Shown in pieces: positions 41,874 through 50,512 of a DNA stretch of 52,241 nucleotides (the stretch's first letter is position 1; every line of letters starts with the position of its first letter). The position numbers were made by a program, and so were the translations under genes. Source of the stretch: Benthicola sp964195715 (GTDB lineage Bacteria > Gemmatimonadota > Gemmatimonadetes > Palauibacterales > Palauibacteraceae); the NCBI GenBank assembly GCA_964195715.1, contig CAXMRU010000003.1:1-52241 (forward strand), in the 5' to 3' direction. The notes under the pieces are model-generated. The model saw only the letters and a list, made by a program, of their open reading frames with translations. It made no database searches and was not told the DNA's origin.

Positions 41874-42386
41874 GTGCGCTGTCCCACATGTGATCACATC
41901 GAAGACCGCGTGGTAGATTCGCGGCTCAGCCGCGGAGGTCGCGCCATCCGCCGCCGCCGCGAGTGTATCGCCTGCGGCCAGCGCTTCACCACGTACGAGC
42001 TCGTCGAGAAGGAACCGCTGACCGTCCGGAAGACGTCCGGCGCCATCGAGGCGTACGATCGCAACAAGCTCCTGCGTAGCATCCGGATCGCATGTGCAAA
42101 GCGCCCCGTCTCACTCACCGAGATCGAGAATATGGTGGACGCGATCGAGGAGGCTCTCGAGGCGACCGACGCGCGGGAGGTGAGCAGCCAGGCGGTCGGG
42201 GAGCTCGTGATGCGCCACCTCCAGGTAGCGGACCACGTGGCCTACGTCCGTTTCGCTTCGGTCTACCGGAACTTCCAGGATACGACGGAGTTCATGGAGG
42301 AAGTGCGCGAGCTGGTGACGAGAGCCCGCTACCAGGCCCGTGGCCAGCAGGAGCTGTTCGACGCTAAGGATGAGGCGAGCGAGTAG
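41874..42386 (+). CDS. nrdR: Transcriptional repressor NrdR
   Basis: This 170-residue regulator starts at GTG with a zinc ribbon (Cys3, Cys6, Cys31, Cys34) and an ATP-cone domain (LTVRKTSGAIEAYDRNKLLRSIRIACAKR). It senses ATP/dATP and represses ribonucleotide reductase genes, none of which are in the window. The RYxRFASVYRNF segment near residue 125 is typical. It lies 60 nt after cpoB and 4 nt before tatC. Confidence 0.96.
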   Translation: MRCPTCDHIEDRVVDSRLSRGGRAIRRRRECIACGQRFTTYELVEKEPLTVRKTSGAIEAYDRNKLLRSIRIACAKRPVSLTEIENMVDAIEEALEATDAREVSSQAVGELVMRHLQVADHVAYVRFASVYRNFQDTTEFMEEVRELVTRARYQARGQQELFDAKDEASE

Positions 42387-42390
42387 CCGA

Positions 42391-43155
42391 ATGACTGGCG
42401 ACATGGGCGAGATGCCCTTCCTCGATCACCTGGAGGAGCTGAGGAAACGCGTGATCTGGAGCCTCGTCGCTCTGGTCGCGCTTTCGGTAGTGGGCTTCTT
42501 TCTCGTAACGGAGTGCGGAGTGCTCGAGATCCTCGAGCGTCCGTTCAACCAGGTCCTGCCGGGCGAGGGGCTCCGTTACACGAGTCCGACCACGCCCGTG
42601 GTCGTCACCTTCAAGCTGGCCTTCGTCGTGGGGTTCATCCTCGCGCTTCCCGTGATCGCTTACCAGGCGTGGGCGTTCTTCTCCCCGGCATTGTACGAGC
42701 GGGAAAGGAAGTACATCATTCCGGCGATCACGGTGGGTTTCGTGCTGTTCCTGACCGGTATCGCGATGGCCTACTTCCTGGTGCTTCCGCTGGGCCTCCG
42801 ATTCCTGATCGGGTTCCAGGCCGAGACCCTGACACCGATCATCACGGTCGACGAGTACCTTCGCTTCGCGACACGGCTGATCCTGGCGTTCGGCATCATC
42901 TTCGAGATGCCGGTCGTCCTGGTTCTCCTGAGCTTCCTGGGGATCGTCACCCCCGCGGGTCTGCGCAAGTACCAGCGGCAGGCCCTGGTTGGCCTGGCCG
43001 TCGCCGCGGCCCTCCTCACACCGGCGGATCTCGGCACGATGTTCATGCTGCTCACGCCCATGGTCCTCCTGTACGAGCTGTCCATCTGGCTCGTTCGCCT
43101 CGTCGGTGGCGGGAAACACCGTACCCGGGCGGAGGAGCCCGCCGCGGGGGCCTGA
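42391..43155 (+). CDS. tatC: Twin-arginine translocase subunit TatC
   Basis: This 254-residue protein has six membrane helices. It starts with MPFLDHLEELRKRVIWSL, the TatC signature, and has FFSPALYERERKYIIP, which includes the conserved glutamate of the signal-binding site. It recognises twin-arginine signal peptides and works with TatA (gene at 50159). I chose ATG 42391, 4 nt after nrdR. No tatB is seen in the window. Confidence 0.96.
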   Translation: MTGDMGEMPFLDHLEELRKRVIWSLVALVALSVVGFFLVTECGVLEILERPFNQVLPGEGLRYTSPTTPVVVTFKLAFVVGFILALPVIAYQAWAFFSPALYERERKYIIPAITVGFVLFLTGIAMAYFLVLPLGLRFLIGFQAETLTPIITVDEYLRFATRLILAFGIIFEMPVVLVLLSFLGIVTPAGLRKYQRQALVGLAVAAALLTPADLGTMFMLLTPMVLLYELSIWLVRLVGGGKHRTRAEEPAAGA

Positions 43156-43159
43156 CGCG

Positions 43160-45982
43160 ATGCGTGCCGCGCGCCTTCTGATTCTTGGAATCACGTTACT
43201 GAGCCTGCCCTCGGTGGTCGCCGCCCAGGAGCCGGACCGGGCACGTGTCCCGGGAGGCATTGACCGGCAGCGGAAGGAGCAGGGACTGCCTCCTATCGAT
43301 CCCAGTGGGTTTCCCGACGACACGCTCGGCCTCCCGGCCGACACCACACCTCGCATCGACATCGAGGAGCGGCGCCAAGCGTTGGAGACGGAGGGTTATC
43401 CGGCGCGCGACGACGTCTTCCGACAGCTCAAGGAACTCCTCGGCTTCATGGTCTTCGAGTACCGGGGCGAGGAAGTGCGGCTGGAGGTAGAGGAGCAGCA
43501 TATCGGGCTGTACGGAGATGCGCAGGTGAATCGTGGCCCGGACGTCATCACGGCCGATACGATCCGTTACCGGGGCAACGTGAAGTTCATGTCTGCTTTC
43601 GGGAACATCGAGCTCGTGGGAGCGGACCAGAAGGATGTGAAGAGCGATTCCGTTCTCTACTACGACCTGGCCAACCGCAAGGGTACCGTCTTCGGGGCCG
43701 AGACTCAGTTCATGCAGGGCGGCACGACGTGGCGGGTGGTGGGCGACGTGATCCCGAAGGCGAGGGACACGATCTTCGCCTCCCAGGGAGCATTCACGTC
43801 CTGCGATGTCGAACAGCCCCACTACCGGTTCCAGGCCGGCAAGATCAAGATCGTGAACCAGGACGTCATTGTCGCCTGGCCGGTCGTGCTCTATGTGGGC
43901 AACGTCCCCGTGTTATGGATGCCCTTCTTCGCGCAGGACATCCGGCCGGGCCGGCGCAGCGGAATCCTTCCGCCCCGGTTTGGCATGAACGACGTTGTCC
44001 AGACATCGGGTAGCGTGAGCCGGAACGTCACGGACTTCGGATACTATTGGGCGATCAACGACTATACGGATCTCGAGGCGTCCGTCGACTGGTTCAGCGG
44101 CAACTATACGCGGCTGAACGGCGCCTTTCGGTACCGGATTCTGAAGAAGTTCATCCGGGGGAGCATCGCGTACGGGGAGACGTTCAGCGAGACGGGCCGC
44201 AACTTGACCATGGGATTCAATCACGACCAGGATCTCGGACTCGCGACGACGCTACGGGTGTCGGCACGCTACATCCAGGACACCCGCACGTTCCAGGACC
44301 AGACATTTGACCCGCGCCTTCAGACTCAATCGATCGACTCCGACGCCGGGCTCAATCACCGATTCTCGTTTGCCAACGTCTCTGTATCGGCGCGGCGACG
44401 GCAGTTCCTGACGAGCGAGAAGACGGAACTCACGCTGCCCCGGTTCAGCTTGAGCTTCTCCCCGGTGACGCTGTTCGCCGCTCCCCGCGCCAGGCAAGGG
44501 ATCTTCAATAATTTGACCCTGAGCGGTTCGGGCAACTTCAGTCGCCAGAGCACGAGCCAGCAATTCGCGACGGACCGGGCGACGACCAACGGATCTCTGT
44601 CCGGCGGGCTGCGCATGCGTCAACTCAACATCTCGGCCGGCGCCAGCTACAACGAGCTCCGGACGACAGAGGAGGACTCGACCGGGATCGAGCTGCCGTC
44701 CGTGGCGGTCCGTGAGTTGGATTGGAACGCCAGTGTCGACTACCAGATCAACCTGATCGGCTCAACCACGCTTCGCCCTAACGTGCGGTGGAGAGGCGGG
44801 TACTTCCGCTCGCCGGACACGGCGGGAGACTTCGTGTCTGTTCCCACGCAGATGAGCATCGGTGCAACCCTCAGCACGGATATCTTCGGGTTCTACCCCG
44901 GTTTCGGGTCTTTCAGCAGGGTGCGGCACAAGCTGTCGCCGGGCTTTTCGTGGGCATACTCACCGGCGGTCGGGGTGGACTCGGTTCGCGCCTCCATTCC
45001 CGGCTTCCCGCTGGATTCAATCAGGGCCCGGAATACCCTTACGTTCACTCTGAGACAGACATTCGAAGCTAAGGTCAGACCACGCGAGGATCCTGCGGCT
45101 CAGGCGGATCTCGCGCGCAGGCAGCCGCCACAGGGCGCGGCTAGGGATCTCGCTTCGGATTCGGCGGCGGTGACTGCTGCGGACGCCGAGGGGCTCGGGG
45201 CGGATACGGTTACGGTGGACTCGCTGCTGCCCGGCGATCTCACCGGCCCACCACGGATGCCACCGCGGGACCGCGTCGTCACCCTGCTTGCGCTCAACAC
45301 CTCGGCGCTCGTGTTCGATTTCGAACGGGCGAAATTGGGCGAGCCAGCACTGATATCTCCGACCATATCGAACAACATCAGCTCGGATCTGCTGCGCGGT
45401 CTCACGATCAACATGACACACCGGCTGTTCGACGGAACAGGAGTGGACCGCAGATTTGACCCGTCGCTGCAGCAGATCGCGTTGAGCTTCAGCCTGAGGT
45501 CAGGAACGAGCCTCGGCGATCTCGTGGGGCTCGGCAGCGACGCTCCGCGATCGGCCCGCGACGACCGGCTCGCGGACACGCTTACGACGAGAGAGCCCGA
45601 CGCACGGAGTGGTCTTCGCCAATTCTACGACGAGGATCGGACGGACCCGTTCGCGGACGGCGCGGGGGGCGGCCCCTGGGACCTCAGGCTTCGCTACTCG
45701 TTGATCCGGCCCCAGGTGGAGGGAGGGCTCGAGAGTCAGACGGTGGACGGTACGCTCTCGTTCCAACCGACGCCCGGCTGGGCCGTACGCTGGACCACGC
45801 AGTACAACTTCACGTCAGGCGACTTCGGGCAGCAGCTGATCACCCTGGATCGGGACCTGCACCGGTGGCGGGCGTCCTTCCAGTTCGCCCGCTCGCCGAA
45901 CGGGAACGTCATCTTCTCTGTTGGCGTACACCTCACCGACGCGCCGGAGCTCAAGGGCGACTACAGGCAGCAGACGAACTAA
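43160..45982 (+). CDS. lptD: LPS-assembly outer-membrane protein LptD
   Basis: This 940-residue protein has a signal peptide (LLILGITLLSLPSVVAAQ) and an N-terminal OstA/LptA-like jellyroll (residues about 110-250, with VNRGPDVITADTIRYRGNVKFMS and FTSCDVEQPHYRFQAGKIKI). A long beta-barrel region with alternating strands follows. A low-complexity insertion rich in Ala/Asp/Pro (about 640-690, ARRQPPQGAARDLASDSAAVTAADAEG) interrupts it. The protein is longer than E. coli LptD (784). It would place lipopolysaccharide or a similar lipid in the outer membrane. It starts 4 nt after tatC. Confidence 0.92.
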   Translation: MRAARLLILGITLLSLPSVVAAQEPDRARVPGGIDRQRKEQGLPPIDPSGFPDDTLGLPADTTPRIDIEERRQALETEGYPARDDVFRQLKELLGFMVFEYRGEEVRLEVEEQHIGLYGDAQVNRGPDVITADTIRYRGNVKFMSAFGNIELVGADQKDVKSDSVLYYDLANRKGTVFGAETQFMQGGTTWRVVGDVIPKARDTIFASQGAFTSCDVEQPHYRFQAGKIKIVNQDVIVAWPVVLYVGNVPVLWMPFFAQDIRPGRRSGILPPRFGMNDVVQTSGSVSRNVTDFGYYWAINDYTDLEASVDWFSGNYTRLNGAFRYRILKKFIRGSIAYGETFSETGRNLTMGFNHDQDLGLATTLRVSARYIQDTRTFQDQTFDPRLQTQSIDSDAGLNHRFSFANVSVSARRRQFLTSEKTELTLPRFSLSFSPVTLFAAPRARQGIFNNLTLSGSGNFSRQSTSQQFATDRATTNGSLSGGLRMRQLNISAGASYNELRTTEEDSTGIELPSVAVRELDWNASVDYQINLIGSTTLRPNVRWRGGYFRSPDTAGDFVSVPTQMSIGATLSTDIFGFYPGFGSFSRVRHKLSPGFSWAYSPAVGVDSVRASIPGFPLDSIRARNTLTFTLRQTFEAKVRPREDPAAQADLARRQPPQGAARDLASDSAAVTAADAEGLGADTVTVDSLLPGDLTGPPRMPPRDRVVTLLALNTSALVFDFERAKLGEPALISPTISNNISSDLLRGLTINMTHRLFDGTGVDRRFDPSLQQIALSFSLRSGTSLGDLVGLGSDAPRSARDDRLADTLTTREPDARSGLRQFYDEDRTDPFADGAGGGPWDLRLRYSLIRPQVEGGLESQTVDGTLSFQPTPGWAVRWTTQYNFTSGDFGQQLITLDRDLHRWRASFQFARSPNGNVIFSVGVHLTDAPELKGDYRQQTN

Positions 45983-46047
45983 GTCGGCAGAGCGCGAAGT
46001 GGCCGGATTCTTGAATAGAAACGGCTCGGAATAGCACAGTCGCGCGG

Positions 46048-46062
46048 CGTGGGCGTCCCACG
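46048..46062 (+). promoter_or_regulatory. Hairpin between lptD and the TPR gene
   Basis: CGTGGG-CGT-CCCACG is a perfect 6-bp hairpin with a 3-nt loop. It covers an in-frame GTG at 46049, which weakens that codon as a start for the next gene. No T-run follows. It may be a leader structure or chance. Confidence 0.3.
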
Positions 46063-46093
46063 GCACGAACAAAAACTGGAGCTACGGGCCCGG

Positions 46094-48787
46094 ATGTCGA
46101 AGCACCACCAGCTCAAGAACGAGGCGAGACGGGCCGAGCAGCGGTCCGATTGGGCTCGGGCGATCGAGCTCTACAAGAGCGCCATGCGTCTCCAGGAGGA
46201 GCATGGGGCGGGGTCGGACGTCGGCATCTACAATCGTGTTGGAGACCTGTACCTCAGACAGGGTGATTCCGCGTCGGCGGTCGAGTTCTACGAGCAGGCC
46301 GCGGACCGGTACGCGCTTAACGGCCTCCACACCTCAGCTATCGCGCTCTGCAATAAGATTTTGCGAATCGCTCCAGACCGCGACGAGGTGTATGGTCGCC
46401 TGGCCCGCCTGCATGCCTCGACAGGGTTGCTCGCCGAGGCGAGAAGCGCCTTCCTGCGCTTCGCCGAGAGTATGAGGGAGCGCGACCGTCTCAGCGAGGC
46501 CCTGGAGGCCGTGCAGGACCTGGTCAGCTTGACGGGTGACGAGGAGCTGCGGACCGCTTTCGCCGAGCAACTGGCAGGGGCTGGCCTGGGAGCGCAGGCC
46601 GTTGCACAGCTCAGGTTGGTCTACCAGGCTCGTGTCGCAGGGGGCAGGAACGCCCAGGACATTCGGGACCGAATCCTCGCGATCGACCCTGACGCTGACC
46701 CAGTGGTGGCCACGGCCGATCCGCCACCCCGCGCCATCTCGACGCCGGAGCCACCGGAGCCGCCCCATCCACCCGCTCTGGAGCTTTTGTCCCTCGACGT
46801 CGGACACGACGTGGCTGATGTCGATCCCGTCGCTGACGAGCCCCCCGATTTCGCGGTGAACGTCGGTTCCGATATGGAGTCCGTGCTCACGAAATTCCGC
46901 TCCCAGGTCCGTGAGATCGTCGAAGAGACGGATCACGCCGTGCACTACGATCTCGGTGTGGCCTACATGGGGATGGGCCTGCTCGAGGAGGCGATCGGTG
47001 AGTTCCAGCTGGCGATGCAGAGTCCGGCGCTGATGGAGTCCGCACACGCCCTCCTCGGCGAGTGCCTACGCGACCGCGGCGAGTCAGCCGTGCAGGAGAC
47101 CGGGCCACCGTCGACAGAAGGCGACGGGCTGGAGAAGGGAAGTGCGCTCGATGACTTCATGATGGGGCGGTCCCTGGACCTGGGGGTACCGGCAAAGCCC
47201 GGCCCCACGTCGGGATCGGACGAGCCCCCACGGGTGGATCCGGCCTCCCTCCTCGCGGAGCCGGAGCCGGGGCCCGCCCCCGAACCGTCGTCTGCCGATT
47301 CGCCCGGGCCCGATGCCGGGCGGAACGAGGAAGAGGACCTGGCGGACATGCTGTTTCAAGCAAGACTTGCACAGCACAGGGTCCGGACCGCCTCGGACGA
47401 AGGTCGGGCCGACCCGGCGGCACACCTGGAGCTCGGCCACACGTACGAAAGGATGGGCCTGCTCTCGGAAGCCGTGAGAGACCTGCTCGTTGCCGTCGAA
47501 GGACCGGCTGGCGTCGAGGCCGAGGCCCTGGACGCCCTGGAGCGAATCGCGATGGTGGAGAGCATCGAGGCCGCAACGCTCCGGGACGTTCTCACGAGGC
47601 TGATGGACCGTGGCCGAAGCGATGCCGCGGTGCAGGCGGGACGCGAGTTTGTGGAACGGTCCGGTATCAGTGAAGTGGATCGGCAGACAGTTCAGGCCCT
47701 GCTGCCGCCGGAGGAGCCGTTTGCGGTGCCTGCGGAGCCGACCCACCCGACGCACCCGGCCAAGGAGGCCCTGGCTGATCTCGGCGACATATTCGCCGAA
47801 CTGGACGCAGTAGCGGGAGATGAGGTCGCGGCGACGCAGGTAACGGCAGCCGGGACAGAAGGGCCGCTCCCGGAGGCCGCGGGTGAGGATCCCGTTGCGC
47901 TATTCGAGGAAGCGGAAGGCCTTCGGGCGGCGGGGCGGACGGACGAGGCGGCTTCGCACTACTACCGTGCCCTGGAATTGTTCGAGAAGAAGCGTGACGC
48001 GCTGAACGCGATCCGGTCGGTCGATCGACTGCTTGGACTTCGTCCCGACGATGTCGTTCTGCACCACCAGAAGACCGAGTTCGCCATCATGACCAACGAT
48101 CGGGATCTTCTGATCTCGGCCTACCTCGACCTGGCGGCCTGTCTCCGACGTCAGAACGGCTATCGCAGCGCACGGTCTGTGTATGGGCGGATCCTGGATC
48201 TCGATTCCCAGAACGCGGAAGCGCGAGCCGGGATCGCGGCGGTGGATGCAGACGAGCTCGCGAGGGAGCGACAGAGGCAGGAGAGCCGGGGCCGGCCGGT
48301 AGCCCCCCGCTCACCAGAGGAAAGTGCCACGCCCGGGACGAAGCCGGTCGTCGTTCAGCAGCCCGACGAGTTCGACGAGATGTTCGGGGACATGCGCGAG
48401 GGCGATGGCCCGGCCGAGAAGGCGGCGCCGGACTACGAATCCCACTACGAGCTGGGGATCGCATTCCGACAGATGGAGATGTGGAACGAGGCCGCGCGCG
48501 AGTTCAACCTGGCCGCACAGGGGATGGCCGAGCCGTTGCCAGCCTACGAACGACTCGGAGAGTGCCTCCTGGCCTTGCGACGATACGACGAGGCCCGCCG
48601 TGTCCTGGGCTCGGCCGCCGTGCAACCCGGCGAGGAAAAGGCAAAGGTCGGGGTTCTCTTCCACTTGGGCGTCGCTCATTTGAGGGCCGGCGACCCCGGC
48701 GCCGCGCGTGAATGTCTCGAGCGAGTGGTCCAAATCGATCCGTCCCGAACCGACGCCGCTCAACTGTTGTCCACACTGTCCGCGTGA
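46094..48787 (+). CDS. Very large TPR-repeat protein, function unknown
   Basis: This protein is 897 residues from ATG 46094, or 912 from GTG 46049. It has no signal peptide or membrane helix. Many TPR-like helix pairs run along it, such as RSDWARAIELYKSAMRLQEEHG, DSASAVEFYEQAADRYALNGLHTSAIALCNKILRIAPDRDEVYGRLARLH, HYDLGVAYMGMGLLEEAIGEFQLAMQSP and, near the end, HYELGIAFRQMEMWNEAAREFNLAAQG. Acidic, proline-rich spacers (DADPVVATADPPPRAI, EPEPGPAPEPSSADSPGPD) separate the blocks. It is probably a cytoplasmic scaffold. I do not recognise the family. Confidence 0.87.
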   Translation: MSKHHQLKNEARRAEQRSDWARAIELYKSAMRLQEEHGAGSDVGIYNRVGDLYLRQGDSASAVEFYEQAADRYALNGLHTSAIALCNKILRIAPDRDEVYGRLARLHASTGLLAEARSAFLRFAESMRERDRLSEALEAVQDLVSLTGDEELRTAFAEQLAGAGLGAQAVAQLRLVYQARVAGGRNAQDIRDRILAIDPDADPVVATADPPPRAISTPEPPEPPHPPALELLSLDVGHDVADVDPVADEPPDFAVNVGSDMESVLTKFRSQVREIVEETDHAVHYDLGVAYMGMGLLEEAIGEFQLAMQSPALMESAHALLGECLRDRGESAVQETGPPSTEGDGLEKGSALDDFMMGRSLDLGVPAKPGPTSGSDEPPRVDPASLLAEPEPGPAPEPSSADSPGPDAGRNEEEDLADMLFQARLAQHRVRTASDEGRADPAAHLELGHTYERMGLLSEAVRDLLVAVEGPAGVEAEALDALERIAMVESIEAATLRDVLTRLMDRGRSDAAVQAGREFVERSGISEVDRQTVQALLPPEEPFAVPAEPTHPTHPAKEALADLGDIFAELDAVAGDEVAATQVTAAGTEGPLPEAAGEDPVALFEEAEGLRAAGRTDEAASHYYRALELFEKKRDALNAIRSVDRLLGLRPDDVVLHHQKTEFAIMTNDRDLLISAYLDLAACLRRQNGYRSARSVYGRILDLDSQNAEARAGIAAVDADELARERQRQESRGRPVAPRSPEESATPGTKPVVVQQPDEFDEMFGDMREGDGPAEKAAPDYESHYELGIAFRQMEMWNEAAREFNLAAQGMAEPLPAYERLGECLLALRRYDEARRVLGSAAVQPGEEKAKVGVLFHLGVAHLRAGDPGAARECLERVVQIDPSRTDAAQLLSTLSA

Positions 48788-48796
48788 CGGTATAAT
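48767..48796 (+). promoter_or_regulatory. Promoter for the polyprenyl synthase gene, with exact TATAAT
   Basis: TTGTCC (48767-48772) and a perfect TATAAT (48791-48796) are 18 nt apart. The -35 lies inside the end of the upstream TPR gene. A GTCCGGC-GCC-GCCGGAC hairpin at 48811-48827 would form in the 5' untranslated region. Confidence 0.65.
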
Positions 48797-48856
48797 CCGG
48801 TCGTTCTCGCGTCCGGCGCCGCCGGACGAGGACACGAGTGAGGACCGGGGAGGTAA

Positions 48857-49849
48857 GTGCTGGACGCCATTATACCTACACCTACGCTGGAGACGCTCCA
48901 GGAACCCATCGCCCTTCGTCTTGCCGAAGTACAGCAGGATCTCTCGGCGATGGTAGAAGCCGACTTCGGGGCCGTGAACGAGGTCAGCGACTACCTGCTT
49001 TCCGCACGCGGCAAGCTCCTGCGTCCGACTCTCGTCCTCCTGTGCAACGCTGTTGGCGGGCGGCCGGCTCCGGAGGCCGTGCGCCTCGCTGCCGTCGTCG
49101 AACTGATGCACGTGGCAACTCTCGTGCACGACGATGCCGTGGATCATTCGCCGGAGCGACGAGGCATGCCGACGGTGAACTCGCGGTGGAGTCACCAGGT
49201 GGCCGTGATCATGGGAGACTACCTGTATTCCCGCGCCCTCGTGGAGATTACGGACCTCGGTCGGGTCGATGCGGTGCGGCTTCTCGCCGAGGCTTCCAAC
49301 CGGATGTCGATCGGAGAGATGAGACAGCTGGCGGCTCACGACGCCCTCGGCGCCACGGAGGACGACTACTACCTGTTGTGTGATCGAAAGACCGCATCAC
49401 TGATCTCTGCGGCGTGCGAACTCGGAGCGATGTACGGAGACCAGGCGTTTCGCGAATCGCTGGCGGCGTATGGGCGGGATCTCGGAATGGCGTTCCAGAT
49501 TACGGACGACCTTCTCGACTACACACAGACGGCGGACGTCACAGGGAAGCCCAGCGGTCTGGACCTTCGAGAGCACAAGGTCACGTTGCCCCTGATCGCG
49601 GCTCTGCCGAGACTGGACGCGAGCGGAAGGAGAGCGGTCAGGGACGTGTTCGAGGATCGGCACCCATCGGAGGACAAGATCGACAGGGTCGTCGATCTCG
49701 TTCGCGAGGCGGGAGGCCTGACGTATGCTGAGGGGAAGGCGCGGGATTATGCCGATGCCGCCAGGGGCCGAATTGTATCTCTGCCGGATGAGCCCGCAGT
49801 TCGTATACTTGACCAGACCGTTAACTTCGTAGTGGGACGCCACAAATGA
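48857..49849 (+). CDS. Long-chain polyprenyl diphosphate synthase
   Basis: This 330-residue trans-prenyltransferase has both aspartate-rich motifs: DDAVD (92-96, HDDAVDHSPERRG) and DDLLD (217-221, QITDDLLDYT), plus KLLRPTLVLL near residue 53. It builds all-trans polyprenyl diphosphates for a quinone side chain or related lipid. Chain length cannot be set from sequence, so octaprenyl, heptaprenyl or solanesyl are all possible. It starts at GTG behind GGGGAGG and has its own promoter. Confidence 0.94.
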   Translation: MLDAIIPTPTLETLQEPIALRLAEVQQDLSAMVEADFGAVNEVSDYLLSARGKLLRPTLVLLCNAVGGRPAPEAVRLAAVVELMHVATLVHDDAVDHSPERRGMPTVNSRWSHQVAVIMGDYLYSRALVEITDLGRVDAVRLLAEASNRMSIGEMRQLAAHDALGATEDDYYLLCDRKTASLISAACELGAMYGDQAFRESLAAYGRDLGMAFQITDDLLDYTQTADVTGKPSGLDLREHKVTLPLIAALPRLDASGRRAVRDVFEDRHPSEDKIDRVVDLVREAGGLTYAEGKARDYADAARGRIVSLPDEPAVRILDQTVNFVVGRHK

Positions 49850-50133
49850 CAGTTGACTTCGGTGGAAGGCGCCGGCCGTCGGCCAAACGGGTTGCCCTGA
49901 TCGTTGCGGGGGGCATGATGCTGGGGGCTCTCCTGGCGGAGTTAATGGCCCTCGCACTGCCGGCCAGCGCAGCACGCGAGTTCTTCGTCACGACGGTCGC
50001 CGCGTCGCTGGGCCCTCTCACCGTGGACGTGCTTGTCGTCGCGATGACGGTTGGGCCGCTGGTGATCAGACTGAACATTCTCAGCGTGGTCGGCATATTA
50101 CTACTCGCGTGGTTTGCCAGGTCGCTCCTGTAG
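49846..50133 (+). CDS. Small two- or three-helix membrane protein, DUF4321-like
   Basis: This 95-residue protein has a basic start (DFGGRRRPSAKRVALIVAGG) and hydrophobic spans at about residues 16-38 and 56-92. The order GGMMLGALLAELMALAL, then SLGPLTVDVLVVAMTVGPLVIRLNILSVVGILL, resembles the DUF4321 family from memory. No function is known. The ATG overlaps the previous stop (ATGA), and tatA follows after 25 nt, so it probably belongs to the same operon. Confidence 0.8.
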   Translation: MTVDFGGRRRPSAKRVALIVAGGMMLGALLAELMALALPASAAREFFVTTVAASLGPLTVDVLVVAMTVGPLVIRLNILSVVGILLLAWFARSLL

Positions 50134-50158
50134 GCCACTGATACCGGAAGGAAGAGCC

Positions 50159-50425
50159 ATGTTCGGCAGTCTCGGGATGTGGGAAGTGCTCGTCATTCTC
50201 TTCATCGTCCTCCTCCTCTTCGGCGCGCGACGCCTGCCCGAGATCGGTGGCTCGCTGGGCAAGGGCATCAGGGAGTTCAAGGGCTCGCTGAGGGAGGTGG
50301 AAGGTGAGTTGAAAGACTCACTGAAGGAAGTGGAGGGCGAGTTGAAGGAGATCGGCGGTTCGGACGCGACCGCTAGCGGCATGGAGAAGACAGAAAAAGA
50401 GAAGGAAAAGCAGCCCCGGGACTGA
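50159..50425 (+). CDS. tatA: Twin-arginine translocase subunit TatA/E
   Basis: This 88-residue protein has one N-terminal helix and the hinge/amphipathic signature LFGARRLPEIGGSLGKGIREFKGSL. A charged tail follows with the repeat LREVEGELKDSLKEVEGELKEIG. It forms the pore-like assembly of the Tat system with TatC. The ATG follows GGAAGGAAGAGCC. Its stop lies in the left arm of the downstream terminator. Confidence 0.95.
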   Translation: MFGSLGMWEVLVILFIVLLLFGARRLPEIGGSLGKGIREFKGSLREVEGELKDSLKEVEGELKEIGGSDATASGMEKTEKEKEKQPRD

Positions 50426-50453
50426 GACCCACTCGCCGGGTGGGTCTCAGTCC
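50419..50453. terminator. Bidirectional 14-bp hairpin between tatA and ppiD
   Basis: The arms 50419-50432 and 50440-50453 (GGACTGAGACCCAC and its complement) pair perfectly around a 7-nt loop. There is no T-run on the + side; on the - strand the sequence after the stem is moderately T-rich (CTGCTTTTCC). It lies between two convergent genes, so it may end transcription from both. Confidence 0.65.
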
Positions 50454-50472
50454 GTAAGGCGACCGCCCGGAG

Positions 50473-50512
50473 TTCTTCGGCAACCAGTTCCGGGTTTCTT
50501 CGGCAACCAGTT
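50473..50512. repeat. Direct repeat of a 17-mer next to the ppiD 3' end
   Basis: TTCTTCGGCAACCAGTT occurs at 50473-50489 and again at 50496-50512, a 23-bp period. The second copy overlaps the stop codon of the - strand gene. A related 17-mer, TTCCTCAGCAACCTGTT, is found at 35842-35858 just after the LysM gene. Confidence 0.55.

Noticed and set aside
48838..49383. 181-codon + frame overlapping the polyprenyl synthase in another frame
   Set aside because: Arg/Gly-rich translation without motifs. The synthase frame has both DDxxD motifs and a ribosome-binding site.
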